Shown: positions 23,601-25,637 of the stretch, piece by piece
Layout: every line of letters begins with the position of its first letter
How positions within the stretch are numbered: position 1 is the stretch's first letter
Assembly (NCBI GenBank): GCA_910592005.1
Contig: CAJVPP010000839.1
Coordinates: forward strand, 1-25,637
DNA: 25,637 bases
Origin: Funneliformis mosseae
Taxonomy: Eukaryota; Glomeromycota; Glomeromycetes; Glomerales; Glomeraceae
Reading direction: 5' to 3'
Translations under genes and position numbers: made by a program
Notes under the pieces: generated by a model
Database searches by the model: none
The model's input: the letters and a program-made list of their open reading frames with translations, nothing else
Told to the model about the DNA's origin: nothing

Positions 23601-25500
23601 TTTGCTTTTTTAAAATCATTAAATCCCAAAATCTTGATATTCATCTCTATAAGGTTAAAGTGTATTTAGGAAATTTATTTAATAATAAAGTCAACTAGTT
23701 AGTAAAAAATTGTTATAATTTTACAACTTTTATACTTGACCTACAGTATTTTAATCAATTTTATTATCAATATAAAGTAATGATCTTGATTCCTATTTAT
23801 TTGTTTATTAAAAATATACTGCATTTTATAATATTTGACAAATTTAAATAAATATACTTAATTGAAAATATGAGTATTTTCTATTAATTAGTTTGCTATT
23901 ATCTTTTATATTAATAATAATATTTTTTATACTCATACTTCATATAAAGCTTCGATTATTAGAAAAAAGAAAATTCAAAGATTGCTAGAAATACTTGTCA
24001 CTATAGAAATTTTAAAAATACATTACTCTAATCTCTTTTATTCATCTTGACTTTATGTCTAATATAAATATACAGATAAATTCTTTAATCACATTTGGAA
24101 ATGTTTGATTTTTTAGATTAAAATGCAATCTATTATTACTGATTTTCAATAATTCCTTTATGATTTAATGAAAGATTATGATTTTATTTCAAACCTTTAT
24201 AATTTGCTGATATAATAATTATCTTTTTATAATTATTTCATTTTTTTAGCCTTAATTAAAGAAATTATTTCTTAAATATTATATAATTTTATTAAGAAAG
24301 CTATAGGTTCAAATGAACTTGTACTTATAATGTTATTCATATTCATGTATTTTATTTTTGAGCAAACATAATACATTTGGATTGACAGATATTCTCAACA
24401 AATTGTTTTTAAAAAATCTCACAATATCAACTTAAAATTAAAAATAAATAATACAATATTATCCAAATATACTTTGATATATTCCTCTTTTAATTCTCAA
24501 TTAATGACTTTATGATAAGATAATTCATTATAAATCTTATTGGATGAATTTTTAATACTATAATAACCAAGTTCTTTTTCATCTTTTATGTTACTAAAAG
24601 TGATATTTTAGCTTAAGTTAGAAATAGATTCTAGAAAAATGCAAGATCAGTTTTAATTTAGTTTAGATTAAATAAAGATTTTTATATTTTCTCAAATTTG
24701 TATTTTATTTTACTTTATTTTACAATTACTTTAAATTTAATAAAGATTATATAAAATTATTACACTTAAATAAAATTGAAATAATTTAATATTAATAACT
24801 TTAATTAATATTAATTAAATAATTAAAATATTTAATTTATATATAAAAACTTTTTTTATTATATATTTAAACTTGATATATTTATTTAATTACTTATTAT
24901 ATTTACAAATTTAAAATTTAAGTAAATAATATTAAAAGATTAATTATTGTCTAAAGTATAACAGAAAAATCTTATATTATTATGTATATTTAAGTTCAAT
25001 ATTATTCTATACTATAGCCTAATTGATAAATAAAATTTATGAATTTATTTATTACTAATTTTATATTACATATTACTAACTATATTATTAAAATTAATCT
25101 ATATTATTTCAAAATTATGCTCTAGACTAGAATGATCATTTTTTAATAATATTTAAAAGATAAATTTTATTAATTTTTAATAAGAATATTAAGGATTTAA
25201 AAATAATTATAATATTTAAAAGTAAATATAAAATTTTTGATATATATTAAATTAATGATATAATAGTAGTATTTAAATTCTTTTTGCATTTAAGTTTCTG
25301 ATTAAATCTTAAAATATATTTAATATTAATTTTTTAGTAAAATATAAACAAAAGATTTTGTTAATTTTACTAATTCTTTAAGTTTTTTTTAAAATCATTA
25401 ATTTAAAAAAAATTGAAATATATATATATAAATAAATTAGTAAACTTTAATTTATTATATCTTATATTATTATTAAAAATTTTAAAGTATAAATACAGTT
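20691..25500. other. Extremely AT-rich block, no recognisable gene
   Basis: Almost 5 kb with hardly any G or C and no long frame. Weak minus-strand coding traces persist, e.g. LFNETNRVIAYACDKNK near 22140-22190 and RIHDGISFNRYSFLFNKALKR near 22050-22115, and ELKLESELFLKNSKMDTIKN near 23270-23330. These suggest a heavily decayed mobile element reading right to left, but I cannot name its class. I looked for terminal inverted repeats at both ends and did not find convincing ones. Confidence 0.45.
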
Positions 25501-25580
25501 CTGGCAGAAAAAATGACAATTTTTTTTTTTAGATTTTGGAGCAGATCACGCGAAATATCTAAATAAAAACATAAATTATA

Positions 25581-25601
25581 ATGTAAACAAGTTGTTTACA
25601 T
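25581..25601. promoter_or_regulatory. Perfect 21-bp dyad with two forkhead cores
   Basis: The half-site ATGTAAACAA and its inverse TTGTTTACAT flank one central G. GTAAACA is the forkhead (FKH/FOX) recognition core and appears once on each strand. The adjacent sequence regains GC (GATCACGCG at 25544, CTGCAGCTTAGCG at 25619), so a gene may start beyond the window edge. Confidence 0.4.
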
Positions 25602-25637
25602 CATATTTTAATAAATATCTGCAGCTTAGCGATTACA

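Overview
This looks like a nuclear fragment from a very AT-rich fungus. Three genes have short (about 80-120 nt) GT-AG introns, encode fungal-type proteins (squalene epoxidase, a MAP-kinase-phosphatase-like enzyme, an Mpo1-like dioxygenase) and sit between stretches of decayed transposons. The base composition, long homopolymers, and Tigger/pogo, Tc1/mariner and Myb/SANT-like repeat families fit an arbuscular mycorrhizal fungus (Glomeromycotina, e.g. Rhizophagus or Gigaspora). That assignment is an inference; no rRNA or marker gene is present to prove it.

Left third (1-8900) is a transposon graveyard. A Tigger/pogo transposase pseudogene runs in from the left edge to about 1576. Next comes a large inverted duplication: left arm about 1961-2685, right arm about 5391-7430. 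Each arm carries upstream tandem units and the first two exons of a decayed Myb/SANT-like gene pointing inward. The right arm is split by a 1.3-kb Tc1/mariner element (5652-6963) flanked by TA. Between the arms lie a T-rich low-complexity array, an AT-rich tract without a recognisable gene, and a three-copy tandem repeat of about 100 bp. In all these elements the disabling changes are mostly of C-to-T/G-to-A type (TGG to TAG, CAA to TAA, CGA to TGA, a lost splice donor, a lost start codon).

Middle third (8900-18810) is gene-bearing and less AT-rich. All three intact genes are on the minus strand: ERG1 (squalene monooxygenase, seven exons including a proposed ATG-only first exon, 465 aa), a rhodanese plus dual-specificity phosphatase protein (three exons, 757 aa), and an Mpo1/DUF962 2-hydroxy-fatty-acid dioxygenase (four exons, 186 aa). 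The summed exons of every model are divisible by three and the junctions restore conserved family motifs. The genes lie about 1.5-2.3 kb apart, each apparently with its own promoter. Two act in ER lipid metabolism (sterol synthesis, sphingoid-base breakdown); the phosphatase is a signalling protein with no evident link to them.

Right third (18810-25637) has a moderately AT-rich intergenic part with one good TATA box that leads into no gene, then from about 20700 to 25500 an extremely AT-rich block in which I recognise no gene. The last about 130 bases regain a more mixed composition and hold a perfect 21-bp forkhead-type dyad. I saw no tRNA, rRNA or CRISPR array.
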